Below, in pieces: positions 43,070 through 54,394 of a stretch of 64,000 nt of DNA; positions within the stretch are counted from its first letter, which is position 1; each line of letters opens with the position of its first letter. Origin of the DNA: Xiphydria camelus (Eukaryota; Arthropoda; Insecta; Hymenoptera; Xiphydriidae); NCBI GenBank assembly GCA_963678675.1, contig OY783200.1:5034501-5098500 (forward strand), in the 5' to 3' direction. A program made the translations under genes and the position numbers. The notes under the pieces were generated by a model. That model was not told where the DNA came from. It saw only the letters and a list, made by a program, of their open reading frames with translations, and made no database searches.

Positions 43070-43850
43070 GCCAGGAAAGTTTTAGGTTTCAAGTTGATTT
43101 TATCTCGACTCCAGCGAAACGACCGGCAACCAGAGGGCGAGGACCGCAGTTGCGGGGGATGCTGGCTGCCGTGGATTTATTCAGGAGCTCCACTCGGTTC
43201 CTCCCTCCGCGCGGCGCAGGCTCATATAGGCTCTTATCGCGGGCGAGTGTGTGGACCGCCACGAGATACCCGAGCGCGCCAAAGAGAGTAGGTACACGCG
43301 GTCGATACTCGATGGCCCTTTGTCGAGGGATTAGCTCGCGGTTGTGCCACGGCCGGCGAGAGGGGTGGGGCGGAAGGGCACGGGACGGGAAAAGGGCCAC
43401 GCCTGAGACCGGTGAGCCCGCGGCGCGCACGCTGCATCGCGCCCCTGTGGAAAATCTATTCGATCCACATCGGGGCGGGGAGGAGGGATCGTGTGACGCG
43501 GACCAGCCGTGTACGGTGCATCGAGAGGCCCGAGCAACAACTTGCCGCCGTACTAATTAATTATATCAGGGGCGGGGCGGGGGTTTCAAGTGCTTTCGAA
43601 GTTTCGAGCAGCGGATTAACAAGTTCGCCGCGCGCCCAAAGTGGCACGGCTAGGACGCCGGAGAGGAATCCGCGACGGTGATAAAGCGGCGTGTAATGTG
43701 CGGCGGAACGTGTAGCCCAGGTAGAGATCGGTATCAATGGGGATGCAAGTTTCGAACGACTCGTCCGCGAGCTTGAAGCTTGCTCTCGCGATGTACGCGT
43801 TGTACCGTGGATAGCTGGTGATTTAGATGCTATGGTGGCGAATTTGATCT
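43016..43850. other. GC-rich unique DNA, no gene seen
   Basis: Starts with (GGA)n at 43040-43070. Open frames to 136 codons on both strands lack motifs. Confidence 0.5.
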
Positions 43851-43851
43851 A

Positions 43852-44047
43852 CACTGAGAAAAAAAAAGGTTAAAACTTATTCTGTTAGAAGGATAATCTG
43901 AGTACGAAAGGTAAAACACTGATCAAAAATTATCCTTCCAGGGTATAAAATTTAACCTTCCTTAGAATAATTTTCGATCCATTTTACCTTTCGTACTCAG
44001 ATTATCCTTCTAACAGAATAATTTTTTATCTTCTTTTTTTCTCAGTG
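43852..44047. mobile_element. CACTGAGAAA-type foldback MITE with TA duplication
   Basis: 196 bp, flanked by TA. The left end CACTGAGAAAAAAAAAGG and right end TCTTTTTTTCTCAGTG pair, and inner ATTCTGTTAGAAGGATAATC pairs with GATTATCCTTCTAACAGAAT exactly. The termini match the larger CACTGAGAAA family although the interior differs. Confidence 0.9.
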
Positions 44048-44160
44048 TACAAGAAAATGAAGAATTTAGTTTCTGTCGATTGGTCGTGAATTTTGGAGCG
44101 ATCGTGTGGTGTTGCAAAATTATCAGCTTCTCGCAGATTCGCGTAAAAGAGAGTTATAAA

Positions 44161-44374
44161 ACAAAACGTGTGGCCGCCACACGCGGAAGAAGTGAAACTT
44201 CGATACCAGTTTCTCTGAATTTGATTCCGATGGTATTAGTTTCAATTGGCTCTATACAAGTCTTTTACTATGCTTCTTCGTAGAGCCAATTGAAACTAAT
44301 ACCACCGGAATCAAATTCAGAGAAACTGGTATCGAAGTTTCACTTCTTCCGCGTGTAGCGGCCACACGTTTTGT
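44161..44374. repeat. Long near-perfect hairpin, 94 bp arms
   Basis: Arms 44161-44254 and 44281-44374 are inverse copies with only about two mismatches; the loop is 26 bases. The left arm begins ACAAAACGTGTGGCCGCCAC and contains GAAACTTCGATACCAGTTTC. If transcribed it would form a long double-stranded RNA of the kind that feeds siRNA production; transcription is unknown. Confidence 0.92.
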
Positions 44375-44515
44375 TGTTTTTTTTTTCACCCTCAACTGTG
44401 CTCAGATCCATCAATGTTTGATATTGTGTGAATTTAATTCTTTCTCTCCATCCTCGATTTCGTTCTGTACTATTTAGTTTTCGGTACCTGGAACCTTCGT
44501 TATCGCTTTCTTTAC

Positions 44516-44745
44516 ACGTTGCCTCTCACGAAACTCTTTTGCCCGTTGTTTTCCTGTTTTTGCCATATTAATTTTAATATAACACACACGCGAAAGAATG
44601 TTCAGTGTTCATTGACGTTTACGAAATGGAAAGTTTATTTAACACGTTGCCTGTCACTGTACTATTTCGACCGTTCTGTGGCTTTTTTTGCAATAATAAT
44701 TATAAGTTAACACACATACACGCGCGCGCGCGAAAGAATGTACAT
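44516..44745. repeat. Two-unit tandem repeat, period about 127 bp
   Basis: CACGTTGCCTCTCAC at 44516 and CACGTTGCCTGTCAC at 44643, each followed about 75 bases later by AACACACA..CGCGAAAGAATGT. Confidence 0.75.
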
Positions 44746-44749
44746 GCAC

Positions 44750-45865
44750 GGTGGTTACTCGAGAAAAGTCGCGACTCCGATCGCAGACTACACGAGCTCG
44801 GTATGGCTGGCCACTCGACGCGGTAAAATCCGGAAAACTAAAAATGCGACAAACGAAATACAAACAATTCACAAGTAACTCTGCGCTCTCTAGTCTGGCT
44901 TCTCCCAAGGATACGCCCAAGAAGGGTCCTAAACGCTAGATTTATGGTGAGCCTAAACAAGGTGCGACACTGCGTCGCCTCGTAATATGAACAATAGCTT
45001 CCATTGCCCGAAGAAACCCTCTCGAGCAACACAAACCAGACCTCCTCTGCACAGTCTAAACAGCGATTGATATTTGCTTAATTTATTCTTCAGTTTCAAA
45101 TTAATAACTATAACATGTGCGATCAAGAGTAGATCTCCTCGAGGTCGTAAATCCCGAAGGCACTACTGCGTGACACGACTGGTGGATTTAAACCGTATCG
45201 GTTATTTGAAATGATTTAACACTGCACTCACAATATTACTGGCCATTATATTAGATTCAAAGAGGCACAGTAATTTCGTGATGTAGCCCTGGTTTACAAT
45301 TAGATACACTGCGAGGTTGTTTTGAGGGAAAGGTGTGGGACTGCGAACGCATTCGCAACCCCCATTCACCAAAACATACCGCCCGCCTCGCTGTTGCGAC
45401 CGATGTACAGATTAAATCTAGATTAGTGCGTTTTACTTAGGTTGCGATAATAGTGAGCCGTAAGAAATGACGTAGAAGTCCCCTTTGCGATGGAACACAT
45501 ATATTGCGAGGCTGGCTCGCGAGGACGCCGCGCAAGACAGCCTCAAGACATTTTTGCCTCGGAATATGTAGACAAACGAACGGCGGCAGTTTCACTAGGC
45601 AAGGCGATCTAACACGTGGCACGCTTCGCGCGGCGGCTTCGTGAGCCAACCTCGTAAAGTCGACACATGTGGCTTTAACGTACGCACGGTCGGGAGCAGT
45701 GGAACGGGGCAGGATCGCGGGCGGTGGAATGGGGCAGAGTCGACTGCGTGTTGGGACAGGGTCGAGTATGAGTGAGACACGGTCGAGAGTGGTAGAGTGT
45801 GTGGGTTTCGTTACGATTTTCGTCTCCTCGGGCGCGCATTCAGTACCCTCCGCAAAGAAGTTTCA
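44750..45865. other. Mixed unique DNA, no gene seen
   Basis: Short open frames below 90 codons on both strands and no motif. The section 45290-45420 could be part of a decayed element, but I could not define ends. Confidence 0.45.
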
Positions 45866-45869
45866 CTTC

Positions 45870-46412
45870 AAAAATCCTATAGAATTGCCATGGGAATTTG
45901 ATGTGCTCTTGACATAGCATATCCGGATACCTACTAGATAAAATTTGAGAGCGTGCTTTACTCAAAACAATATCATAGTTTTTCATAGATTTTCATGAAA
46001 AAAAAACTTGTGAAAATGTTGTAGAATTGCCATGGTAAATTGATGTGATTTCGTACAGCAATTCCCGATGCTCCCTATGAAGAATTTGAGAGCGTACTCA
46101 ATTGAATAAACATCAAAGTTTCTCATAGATTCTCATAAAAAAAAAGTATAATAATTCTCTAGAATTGTCACGGGAATTTGACGTGCTTCTGATACAGCAA
46201 TTCCAGACGGGTACTAGTAAAAATCTGAGAGGGTTGAACACAGATGTATTCGATTCTATGTCTATCTGTAAAAGCAAATACAATTTAGTAAAGCATATAA
46301 AATTCGGTAAATCCATATTTATCACTTCGAATACACATGCAATCCAATGAATTCGTCCTCCTCTAACTTTTCCAGTGGATATTCAGAATTGTCGTGTCGA
46401 AAGCACATCAGA
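45870..46412. mobile_element. CCCTATTGAAAA-family MITEs, broken cluster
   Basis: The left part repeats AGAATTGCCATGGGAATTTG three times in diverged form (about 45881, 46023, 46160), then runs into one fuller copy with CTAGTAAAAATCTGAGAGGG and TTCAGAATTGTCGTGTCGAA. Confidence 0.65.
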
Positions 46413-46419
46413 TAAATAG

Positions 46420-46635
46420 CGTGAGAAAAATAATTAGATTAAAATGACAAAGCGCATCTAGTGTAACGCGTTTAGTCATTCTAACCAAAACACTGATCAG
46501 TTGAACAAAAAATTTAGTTATTCTAAGCAAAAAGTGGTCAGTTTAATCAAATGGATGAAGAATCAATATTTCACCGAACAATTTGATCATCGTCTCCAAG
46601 ATTTCGGTTAAACAGGCCAAGTTTTTTTCTCAGTA
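46420..46635. mobile_element. CACTGAGAAA-family MITE
   Basis: GTGAGAAAAATAATTAGATT at left and TTTTTTTCTCAGTA at right are inverted ends. The interior has AATGACAAAGCGCATCTAG and AAAAGTGGTCAGTTTAATCA. It sits in the right end of a CCCTATTGAAAA copy. Confidence 0.75.
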
Positions 46636-46640
46636 GATAT

Positions 46641-46900
46641 AAATTGAGGCGATTATTTGAAAAACAACACATGTCCATATCTAGACGTTTTTGAGAAATG
46701 CATAAAAATTGTCTGGCTCGCGTATTTCTGGGATAATGCGTTAAGCACGTTGCTTACTTGCTAAAAGTAGAATAAAAGCACGGTTTATGTTTAAGCTCGC
46801 ACAGGGCTACTGCAAGGTGTCACCCATGTTAATTTGGCATAAGGTCGAATCTCGAAAAATATGGACATGCGTTGTTTTTCAAATAATCGCCTCGATTGTT
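46641..46900. mobile_element. Foldback with about 50 bp arms
   Basis: GAGGCGATTATTTGAAAAAC at 46646 pairs with GTTTTTCAAATAATCGCCTC at about 46875, extended by ACACATGTCCATAT and its inverse. The loop is about 150 bases. Confidence 0.8.
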
Positions 46901-46904
46901 TATG

Positions 46905-47191
46905 AAAGTCAATGGAATCTTTTATAAAAGGCATTAAAATATACGAGAGAAAGCGAACGTCCTTTGGATTTCTTTTTACTCCAAGGCGTGGAAGCGTAGC
47001 ACAGCCTAACGTCACCGTCGTCGCCAAGGCTCGCGAATAGAGAAGATGAAGCGACAGAGAAGTGGAACGCAGCCAACCGAAGTGTCCGCGCCTTCTCTCT
47101 GCGAGTAGGTCTCGCCGCGCCATGACGAACTTTATTACGTGTAATTTTGGGAAATAAGCCAAGGCGGAAAATTATGTATAGTCTGGGGAAA

Positions 47192-47225
<34 letters not shown>

Positions 47226-47955
47226 CGTGTACGTGTTTCCGGAGGGGAACACGATGATTGACTTTACTCGGCGAGAAAGTTCATGGCGAACTTTGGCCAA
47301 CTCGAAATGGATAGAGCCAGACAGAGGGAGGGAGAGAGAGTGAGAGAGGCGGGGCAAACCAAACTACCGGCGAAACTTTTTGCCCTCCAACGGCGCTTTT
47401 TTCATCGCTCTTTTGACGTGAACTCGAGTTCGCCGCGCGCGAGTGACGAGGGGAATTTGGTATCGGTCATTTTCTCCCTCCCTCTTCCTACGAGCTTCCG
47501 GCGGGGCAAAGATAAACTGCCGGCCGGAAGTTGAGTCGCTCCCGACTACGTGCTGGAAATGTCCCACAGTCGCTGCCTTCGCCTCGTCCCTCTCCCTCAC
47601 TACCACCCTTTCTCCACGCGCCGGGACTCCTGCATTTCGCTGCGCGGTTAAACATTTGTTCGGATTAATTGCGTCGGGATGATAGGTACGAATGACGAGT
47701 CTGATTAAGCGGAGGTAGTTAATCAGACCCAGGGAAAATATTTAGACGATCAGACAACTTTGAATAAGCTTCAATCGGTCAAATTCGGCGAAAAAGAAAA
47801 CAAAAAGAAATTATGATAAAATTCGTCGACAATCGCGAAAAGACTGGTACCGGTAAATTCTAAAAAAGAGATGCGTATGAGGGTTTTCGGATGTGTTTAC
47901 GGTGCAGTACAGTAATTTTTCTTTGTAAAATATTAAATCGTTATCGTTTACACCT
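46905..47955. other. GC-rich unique DNA with GA microsatellite
   Basis: (GA)n at 47192-47225. Open frames to 123 codons lack motifs. 47780-47890 carries AAATTATGATAAAATTCGTC and GACTGGTACCGGTAAATTC, diverged relatives of the 22664 and 1527 repeats. Confidence 0.5.
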
Positions 47956-47959
47956 TCAT

Positions 47960-48690
47960 TGAAGAAATATCATAGATTCTCGTAGAAAACTTGTAAGAAT
48001 CATATAGAATCTCCGTGGAAATTTGATGTGCTTCTGACAAAGTATAATAATTCCGGATACTGACTCATAAAAATCTGTGAGATGATGACATCTTTATTTT
48101 TTATGGGATTTCTCACTCGTTTTTACGAATATAAACAAAATTCGGTAAATCCCTACTCATTATCTCACATACACACAGAATATAATGAATTCCTGTTAGT
48201 CCTTCTCAAACGTTCCTAGTGGTACCTGGAATTACTGTTTCAAAAACACTTGAGATTGCTATGAAAATTGTCTATGGGAATTTATGGGATCTTTTCAATA
48301 TGAAGGCGCTCCCCTATTGAAAAAATGTCATAGATTCTCATAGATTCTTATCGAAAACTTGTAAAAATCCCGTAGAATCTCCATGAGAATTTGATGTGCC
48401 TTTGAGACAGCAATTCCGGATACCCACTAACAAAAATCAAAGAAGGACGAATAGGAATGCATTGCATTTTATGCGTATCTGTAAAGATAAATAAAATCTT
48501 GTAAGGTTCTATTAGTAATTACGAATAAAACGGCGCATACACGCCTTTATTACCCTTATGGGATTTTATTTGTCTTTACGGATGTATATAAAATTTGGTA
48601 TATGTCCTTATTTATTATCTTAGATACATGTAGAATCCAACGAGTTCCTATTCGTCCTTCTCAAAATATTCTAGTCGATGTTTGGAATCT
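47960..48690. mobile_element. CCCTATTGAAAA-family MITEs, head-to-tail doublet
   Basis: The first copy 47960-48302 ends GGGATCTTTTCAATATG. The second, 48312-48690, starts CCCCTATTGAAAAAATGTCA and keeps AATTCCGGATACCCACTAAC. The second copy's right end is replaced by the next repeat. Confidence 0.8.
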
Positions 48691-48975
48691 GGTTTTAACA
48701 TTAATTATTTGTATTGCAGATTCGAAAAACTTAGACAAAATTATTTACCCCGTATTTTTTCATTTTTCATTTTCCGTTTTATTTAAGCTGAAAAATTATA
48801 TTTTCAAATACAGCTACGTTATAGTCTAGTAAGACTGTCTCCTTCGTATTCGTTACTTGGCATAAATGCATCTCTCTGCCTTTCCGATGACGTCACAATC
48901 TTCTAGAGAGAAACACACTTATAACTCAGCGAATAACGATTTTTTCGAACCATCTTTTTTCCGTCTCATATAATA
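48690..48975. repeat. GACGTCAC-family repeat, single unit
   Basis: GCAGATTCGAAAAACTTAGA, AAATACAGCTACGTTATAG and TTTCCGATGACGTCACAATC match 39775-40060 in the same orientation. Confidence 0.7.
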
Positions 48976-49049
48976 TGTATACGCCTTAAAAATTAAGTTT
49001 ATAAACACGAGTATTTTTATTTTACGTTAAGACCAAATTGCTGCATTAA

Positions 49050-49101
49050 AATCGCACGAGATTCCCATAGAAATTGTCTATGGGAATCCATGAGATCTTC
49101 T
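49050..49101. mobile_element. CCCTATTGAAAA-family MITE, terminal fragment
   Basis: CATAGAAATTGTCTATGGGA and CCATGAGATCTTCTCACCAG are the last bases of the family; the rest is missing. Confidence 0.6.
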
Positions 49102-49104
49102 CAC

Positions 49105-49430
49105 CAGGGGAATTACAATTTACTATAATATTACAGTTTCTAAGGAAACATTGTTCTTCGGCACAGCAGAAACATCCGAACACCCTCATATTGTACCTCT
49201 TTTATCGTAAACACAGTAAAATTTACCAGTATCCATATTTCCGTGATGACATTCGCTTTTTTAATCGCATCTCGTGCACAGAATAGAACTGATTACTCAG
49301 AAGGAATTCCCAAAAGCGAGAAGGTGGAACGAGAAACGGACCAACCCCGAGCGAAGGGTGCGGGGCGTGTAGAACCGAGGCGAGGGCACGAAAGAGGTGC
49401 CGAAAGCCTTCCCAGGCGACGTGTACCCGT

Positions 49431-49483
<53 letters not shown>

Positions 49484-49714
49484 AAGAGAAAGAGAGAAAG
49501 AGAGAGCGGGCGGAAGCAAGATGGGAGAAAAATCCCTGACGCGAGGGAAAACACCTCCGACGAGAATCAATCGAGAGACGTACGCGATAGGAATCCAAAG
49601 CGATGTCATCTGCGAGCCGGAGGAAAAGTTTGCGCCGTTCTCCACGGACGATATATATATATAGAAACGCGTCGATCGGGCTTTGAAGCTTACATATCGG
49701 TTCGCTCGTTTCCA

Positions 49715-49751
<37 letters not shown>

Positions 49752-50575
49752 ATCGAGAACGTCGCCGCTGAAAAGGGAGCAAAAGGAGGCGACGTCTACA
49801 TCCCTGTATATTCTCCTTCGACTTTCTCCGCGTCTCGTTCTCTACACCCCTTTACTCGTCTCGAGCGATTCTCGTCGTCGTCGTCGTCGTAATTGAGTCG
49901 TACGAATCGCGGAGGACATTGATTACAGACGCGGTCTCGCGGAACGGGGAGCAAATTTTCCCGACGTTTTGATTAACTCGCTGGGCGAAACGGGCGGCGG
50001 GCGCGACGAGGGAGGAATGAAAAACGAACGCGGGTGCCGCGCGTCCGGCGGAATAATTAAAAAACGCATCCCACGCGGCGACGAAGGAATACGAGGCTAC
50101 CGAGTTCTTCGTTTTCCGGCAGCCTCTGTCAATTCCACCGAGGGCCACGTCGTTCGACGTTGGAATACAATAAATTCAACCCCCGACTACCCTCCGCGCT
50201 CTGAAAAGAACGCGGGCAATATTCGCGAAAATAAGCGTCGCGAGGAGAGATAAGAGAAAAATTGTATATATAAGGTGTACATTTATCAAGGGAAGATCCA
50301 TTTATTTCCGTTATTTGTCGTTTTACGAAAAGATATTTCGAATGAAAATTATTTGGTGTCGGGGGGATGTGCGATACATGAAAGTGGTTTTTGATAACAC
50401 ACGTAATCAACGAGATGTGAAAGTTGCCTCAATTTTTTTAAAAATGGAACTTAATATTTTCGTTCTTATAAAAGTTTCAAAGCTCGTCGAGATGGACAAA
50501 AAAGGAATGAGGTGAAAGGCTCATTTACGTGATTTTTTGGGAGATACTAGAGGGGAAGTATAATAAGAGTAAGTA
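49105..50575. other. Unique DNA with GA/CT microsatellites
   Basis: An imperfect (GA)n at 49433-49506 interrupted by AAAG, (CT)n at 49720-49745 and (GTC)n at 49872-49890. Long Ser/Leu or Glu/Arg frames here are translated microsatellite. No gene seen. Confidence 0.6.
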
Positions 50576-50583
50576 ACCCTCTC

Positions 50584-50790
50584 GGGCAGAAAAGTTCTGT
50601 ATATTTTGTATATAGTCCATATGCGTGGTTTTGGTCATGATTTCTATATCAACCATATAAGGATTATATGTATTGTGTATAGACTTTTTAATGTGTGTAT
50701 AATTCATATGTATCTTACATGGTTAACATAGAAATCATGTGTAATATGATATGGATTATATAGAAAATATATAGAATTTTTTCGTCTGGG
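50584..50790. mobile_element. TATATG-rich foldback MITE, near-complete
   Basis: Starts GGGCAGAAAAGTTCTGTATA, has GTGGTTTTGGTCATGATTTC and ends ATATAGAATTTTTTCGTCTG. Collinear with 18003-18243. Confidence 0.8.
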
Positions 50791-50804
50791 CTATTCAAAT
50801 ATAT

Positions 50805-51217
50805 CAGAGATTCTCATAGAAAAGATATAAACATTTAATATTATAGAATCTCCGTGGGAATTTGATGTGCTTTTGATACAGCAATTCCGGATACATACTG
50901 ATAAAAATCGGAGGGAGATAAATAAGAATGTACTAGATTTTATTGAAACAAATAAAATCTTTTAACGTTCTGTTAATAATCACAAATAGAACAGCGTGTA
51001 CGTGTTTTTATTTTCTTTATGGGATTTTACTTATTTTTACGGATACATACAAAATTCGGTAAACCCGTATCTATCATCTCGGATACACGTAGAATCCAAT
51101 AAATTTCAATTCGTCCTTCTCAAACTTTTCCAGTGGACATTTAGAATATTGTTGTGTCTGAAGCACATCAGACTCCCATAGAAATTATTTATAGGAATCT
51201 ATGGGATTTTTTCACAC
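50805..51217. mobile_element. CCCTATTGAAAA-family MITE
   Basis: From AGATTCTCATAGAAAAGATA through CAGCAATTCCGGATACATAC and GAACAGCGTGTACGTG to ATAGGAATCTATGGGATTTT. Nearly full length. Confidence 0.75.
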
Positions 51218-51219
51218 AT

Positions 51220-51815
51220 GTGCATCACATGTGCAGTACCTATAATTACAGTTTTTTGAGTTTTAGTCTTGTTGGACAAATTCGCCTATGCAATTTTGTT
51301 GCAGACCATAAGAACTTGAAACCTGCATTCGGATATCAATGATATTTTTAAGTGAAACATTTTCTCGGCTCAGATATGGCATACAATTTTCCATATCAAA
51401 AATATTTCACGTGGATTGTATGTCCCTCTCGATACTAAACAACCTACATTCGAAAAACTTTTTCGTAAAGTGACAAATAACGGAAAAAAACGAGATATTC
51501 CCTTGGTAAATTTACACCATGTATATCTCGCTCGAGGAATCTCTTTTCACGCGCCGCCGTCGCGGCGTGGCGGGATCGCGATAACGGACGCAACACGACT
51601 CCCCCCCCCCTTCTCTCTAGCACGAAGGAGGAGGACGATGGAGGATGGCGTCAGAGATATATATCTCTCTCTCTCGGAGAGAGCGAGGGGGAGGCAAAGT
51701 AGGTAGAAAATTACGCCTCCGGAAGGAAATAATGTAAACTCGCCACCCCTACTCTGCCGGTCTCTCAGCTCCACTCGACGGAGTCGCACGACGTCGCGGG
51801 TAGTAACGTTGAACT
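51220..51815. other. Mixed unique DNA
   Basis: AT-rich to 51530, then GC-rich with C10 at 51601-51610. No gene seen. Confidence 0.5.
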
Positions 51816-51895
51816 CAGTGAATTCGGTCTTTTCATAAGAAAATATTAATTTTTTTAAATTCAATTTGTAATCTCTGGACATATTTGAAGGGTAC

Positions 51896-52129
51896 ACGGG
51901 AAAAGGGGGCTCATCGACATTTTACAGAGAGAAGAGCAATTTTTAGGTTTATTTTCTATGTGACACTCAAGAACATTTTTCATCAGAGGTTTTTATTGCG
52001 TTAAGATATGTGCAATAAAATATAAAAACTACATACCAACATGTGGGGATTTTTATTATTAAGTAAATAGGAAAAAAAACACCAAAAACTTATTTAAACA
52101 CAAAATGTCGATGAGCCCCTTTATCCCGT
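51896..52129. mobile_element. Nested MITE with ACGGGA-AAGGGGCTCATCG termini
   Basis: ACGGGAAAAGGGGGCTCATC at left and the inverse ACGGGATAAAGGGGCTCATC at right, both continuing GACATTTT. 234 bp, no open frame, TA next to both ends. It lies inside unit 1 of the GACGTCAC tandem pair. Confidence 0.88.
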
Positions 52130-52639
52130 ATACACTTCATTTCATATAACGCAACAAGGAAATTCTCGAAAACAAATTATTATTCGCTGAGTTATAAGCG
52201 CGTTTCTCCCTGCAACGTTGTGACGTCATCGAAACGCAAGAGAAACGCACTTATGCCGAGCAACGAGTGCAAGAGAGACATGCTTACAACACAATGACGC
52301 AGCTGCATTTCAAAATGTCTTTCAGTTCCGATAAGGCCGAAAATAAAAAAATAACAAATTCGGAGCTGATAATTTTGTCTAATTTTTTTCGAATCTGCAA
52401 TAAAAAAAAGCCTTAAAACCGAATTCAGTCTTCTCATAGAAAAATATTAAAATTACTAAATTCAATCTGTAATCTGTATACGTATTTAATGACATACAAA
52501 AGAGAAAATGTCCGAAGAAAGAATATTATTCGCCGAGTTATTAGCGCACTTCTCTCTACAACGTTGTGACTTCATCGAAATGCAAGAGAGAGACGCATTT
52601 ATGCCAGGCAACGAGTGCGAGAGAGATAGGCTTACAATA

Positions 52640-52894
52640 CACTGGAAAAATAACTCGGTTAAAATGACAAAGCGCATTCGGTTAAACGAGTTTAGTTGTT
52701 CTAATCAAAATACCAGTAAGTGTAACCAACTATTTAGTCATTCCAATTACGTGTTCAGTTATCGCAAGTAGGTACACGTCTAATCATTCCAACCAGAAAA
52801 TGTTTAGCCAAACAGACGGAGAGGATCCATATTTTAACCAAACGGTTTTGTTATCTTTCCAGGATTTTCATTCGATTGATTATTCTTCTCAGTG
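52640..52894. mobile_element. Nested CACTGAGAAA-family MITE
   Basis: CACTGGAAAAATAACTCGGT at left and GATTATTCTTCTCAGTG at right. The interior has AAAATGACAAAGCGCATTCG and GTGTTCAGTTATCGC. It splits unit 2 of the GACGTCAC pair. Confidence 0.85.
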
Positions 52895-53039
52895 AACGAC
52901 GACGTACAATAGCTGCATTTCAAAAAATCGTTCTCCAGCTCTGATAAGGCCGAGAATGACAAATAATAAATACAAGGTCGATAATTTCCTCGAGATTTAT
53001 CGAATCCGCGATAAAAGAAATTTGCGAGAAAACCGAATC

Positions 53040-54390
53040 GCCGAAAGATCGACTGAGCGAACGCTATAGAGAGTCGAGGGAACTCTCTCCCCCTCTCAGG
53101 GGTGGATTTTCAGAGGGCGGGCGCGGCAGATGGCTAACCTACATGGAAGGTGAACTGAGAAAATTGAGCGGAGTGGCGCGCGCGGCCGCCAGCCGAACCG
53201 GACGACGTGGCCTGACTCTAACTCGGAGTTACCACTGAATCGCTCGCCTCGGAGTAAACGACGGATGGAGCGCGCGCATCGCCGCTCGCGCGGCCGTTGG
53301 TTCTCCGCCCCCGTCACCGACGACTCTCCCCGCTGAACGACGCACAATATTCCGAGAAGAGGAGTTCCCTCCCGCTAAAAACCGCGGGTACATCGCGACG
53401 GCACTCACGCGCGCTCCAATTCCTACCGCGGTGGAGGGGGGAGAGCGCGCGGTATAACGCGGCGACTTGTTTCGCCGCGCCGTAATATCGCGCCGTTAGA
53501 TATCCTCGAACGACTCGGAAACGACGGCGTAACTACGGCGAAGGAGCGGCGCGATCGTCCCCCAAATTGTCGTTCGGATATTTTTATCGGGTCGTTTTCA
53601 CCCTCGCGCGACGCGGCAGCGCCGCTCCTCCCCCGGCATAATCGACGATGCTCCGCTTTTCCGCGTCGAATTAAATTCCAATAGGCGTTTCCGTCGCTCG
53701 GCGATGCGGGATCTCCGATTCGCAAAACTCGCCGAGGGAAATATTGAAATCGAGCGCGCGCCCCGAAGTGGGTCAAGCGTGTAGCGGGCGCGGCGCACGC
53801 CGGGGGTGAAAATGTCTCTGATTCGAACAGGGTGGAAGTGGGCTGAAGGGGAAACCGACGAGGGGGAGGGAAAGTGGGACACGCGTACTCTTCTCGACGG
53901 CTACGAGGATAACGCGTCGCGGGTTTCCCCGAGCGAGTAATTATGGCATTTTTGATCGCGGCGATAACATTTTTGCGTCTCCAAAGTTCTTCGGGGTCAC
54001 GGTTCGGCCGCGAGGAAAGGGACGGAGCGCCACGCGTTTCCGCGACGATTATTAAAATCCACTCCCATCCTCGTTTGCCGACTCCTTCGACCCTCTGCCG
54101 ACGCCCTCTGCGTTATTTACCCTCTGTAGAGCGCGTTCCACCTCCGCGAGCATTACAGAATATACTTTCGATCTAATTCGCCGCGGAGAAAAGGAGTGGA
54201 AATGGGAGAGGTATTTCCAGGGTCGATCAAAGAAGAGTTCTTAGACGTTGATTAACGTTATGCGCGCCTCTCCCTCTCCGGCCGTGAAAGATTCTCGAGA
54301 ACTCCGTTGAGTTATACGCTGACGGTTTATATTACTTTTCTCCGGACCGGATTAACTTTCTTCCGCGTCGTTTGCCGCGAGAAAGCGCCG
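53040..54390. other. GC-rich unique DNA, no gene seen
   Basis: CpG-rich with open frames to 117 codons on both strands and no motif. Confidence 0.5.
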
Positions 54391-54394
54391 AGTG

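Larger units (their letters stand above)
51816..53036. repeat. GACGTCAC-family tandem pair, each unit split by a different MITE
   Basis: Unit 1 (51816-52416) and unit 2 (52417-53036) are head to tail. Both start GAATTC..TCTT..CATA and carry TTATTCGCTGAGTTATAAGC (unit 2 diverged), CAACGTTGTGAC, and GATAAGGCCGA. Removing the insert at 51896-52129 from unit 1 and 52640-52894 from unit 2 leaves two units of about 365 bp. A third unit may begin at 53030. Confidence 0.85.

Noticed and set aside
49223..49715. 140-codon frames rich in Ser/Leu or Glu/Arg
   Set aside because: They are translations of the (GA)n microsatellite in several frames.
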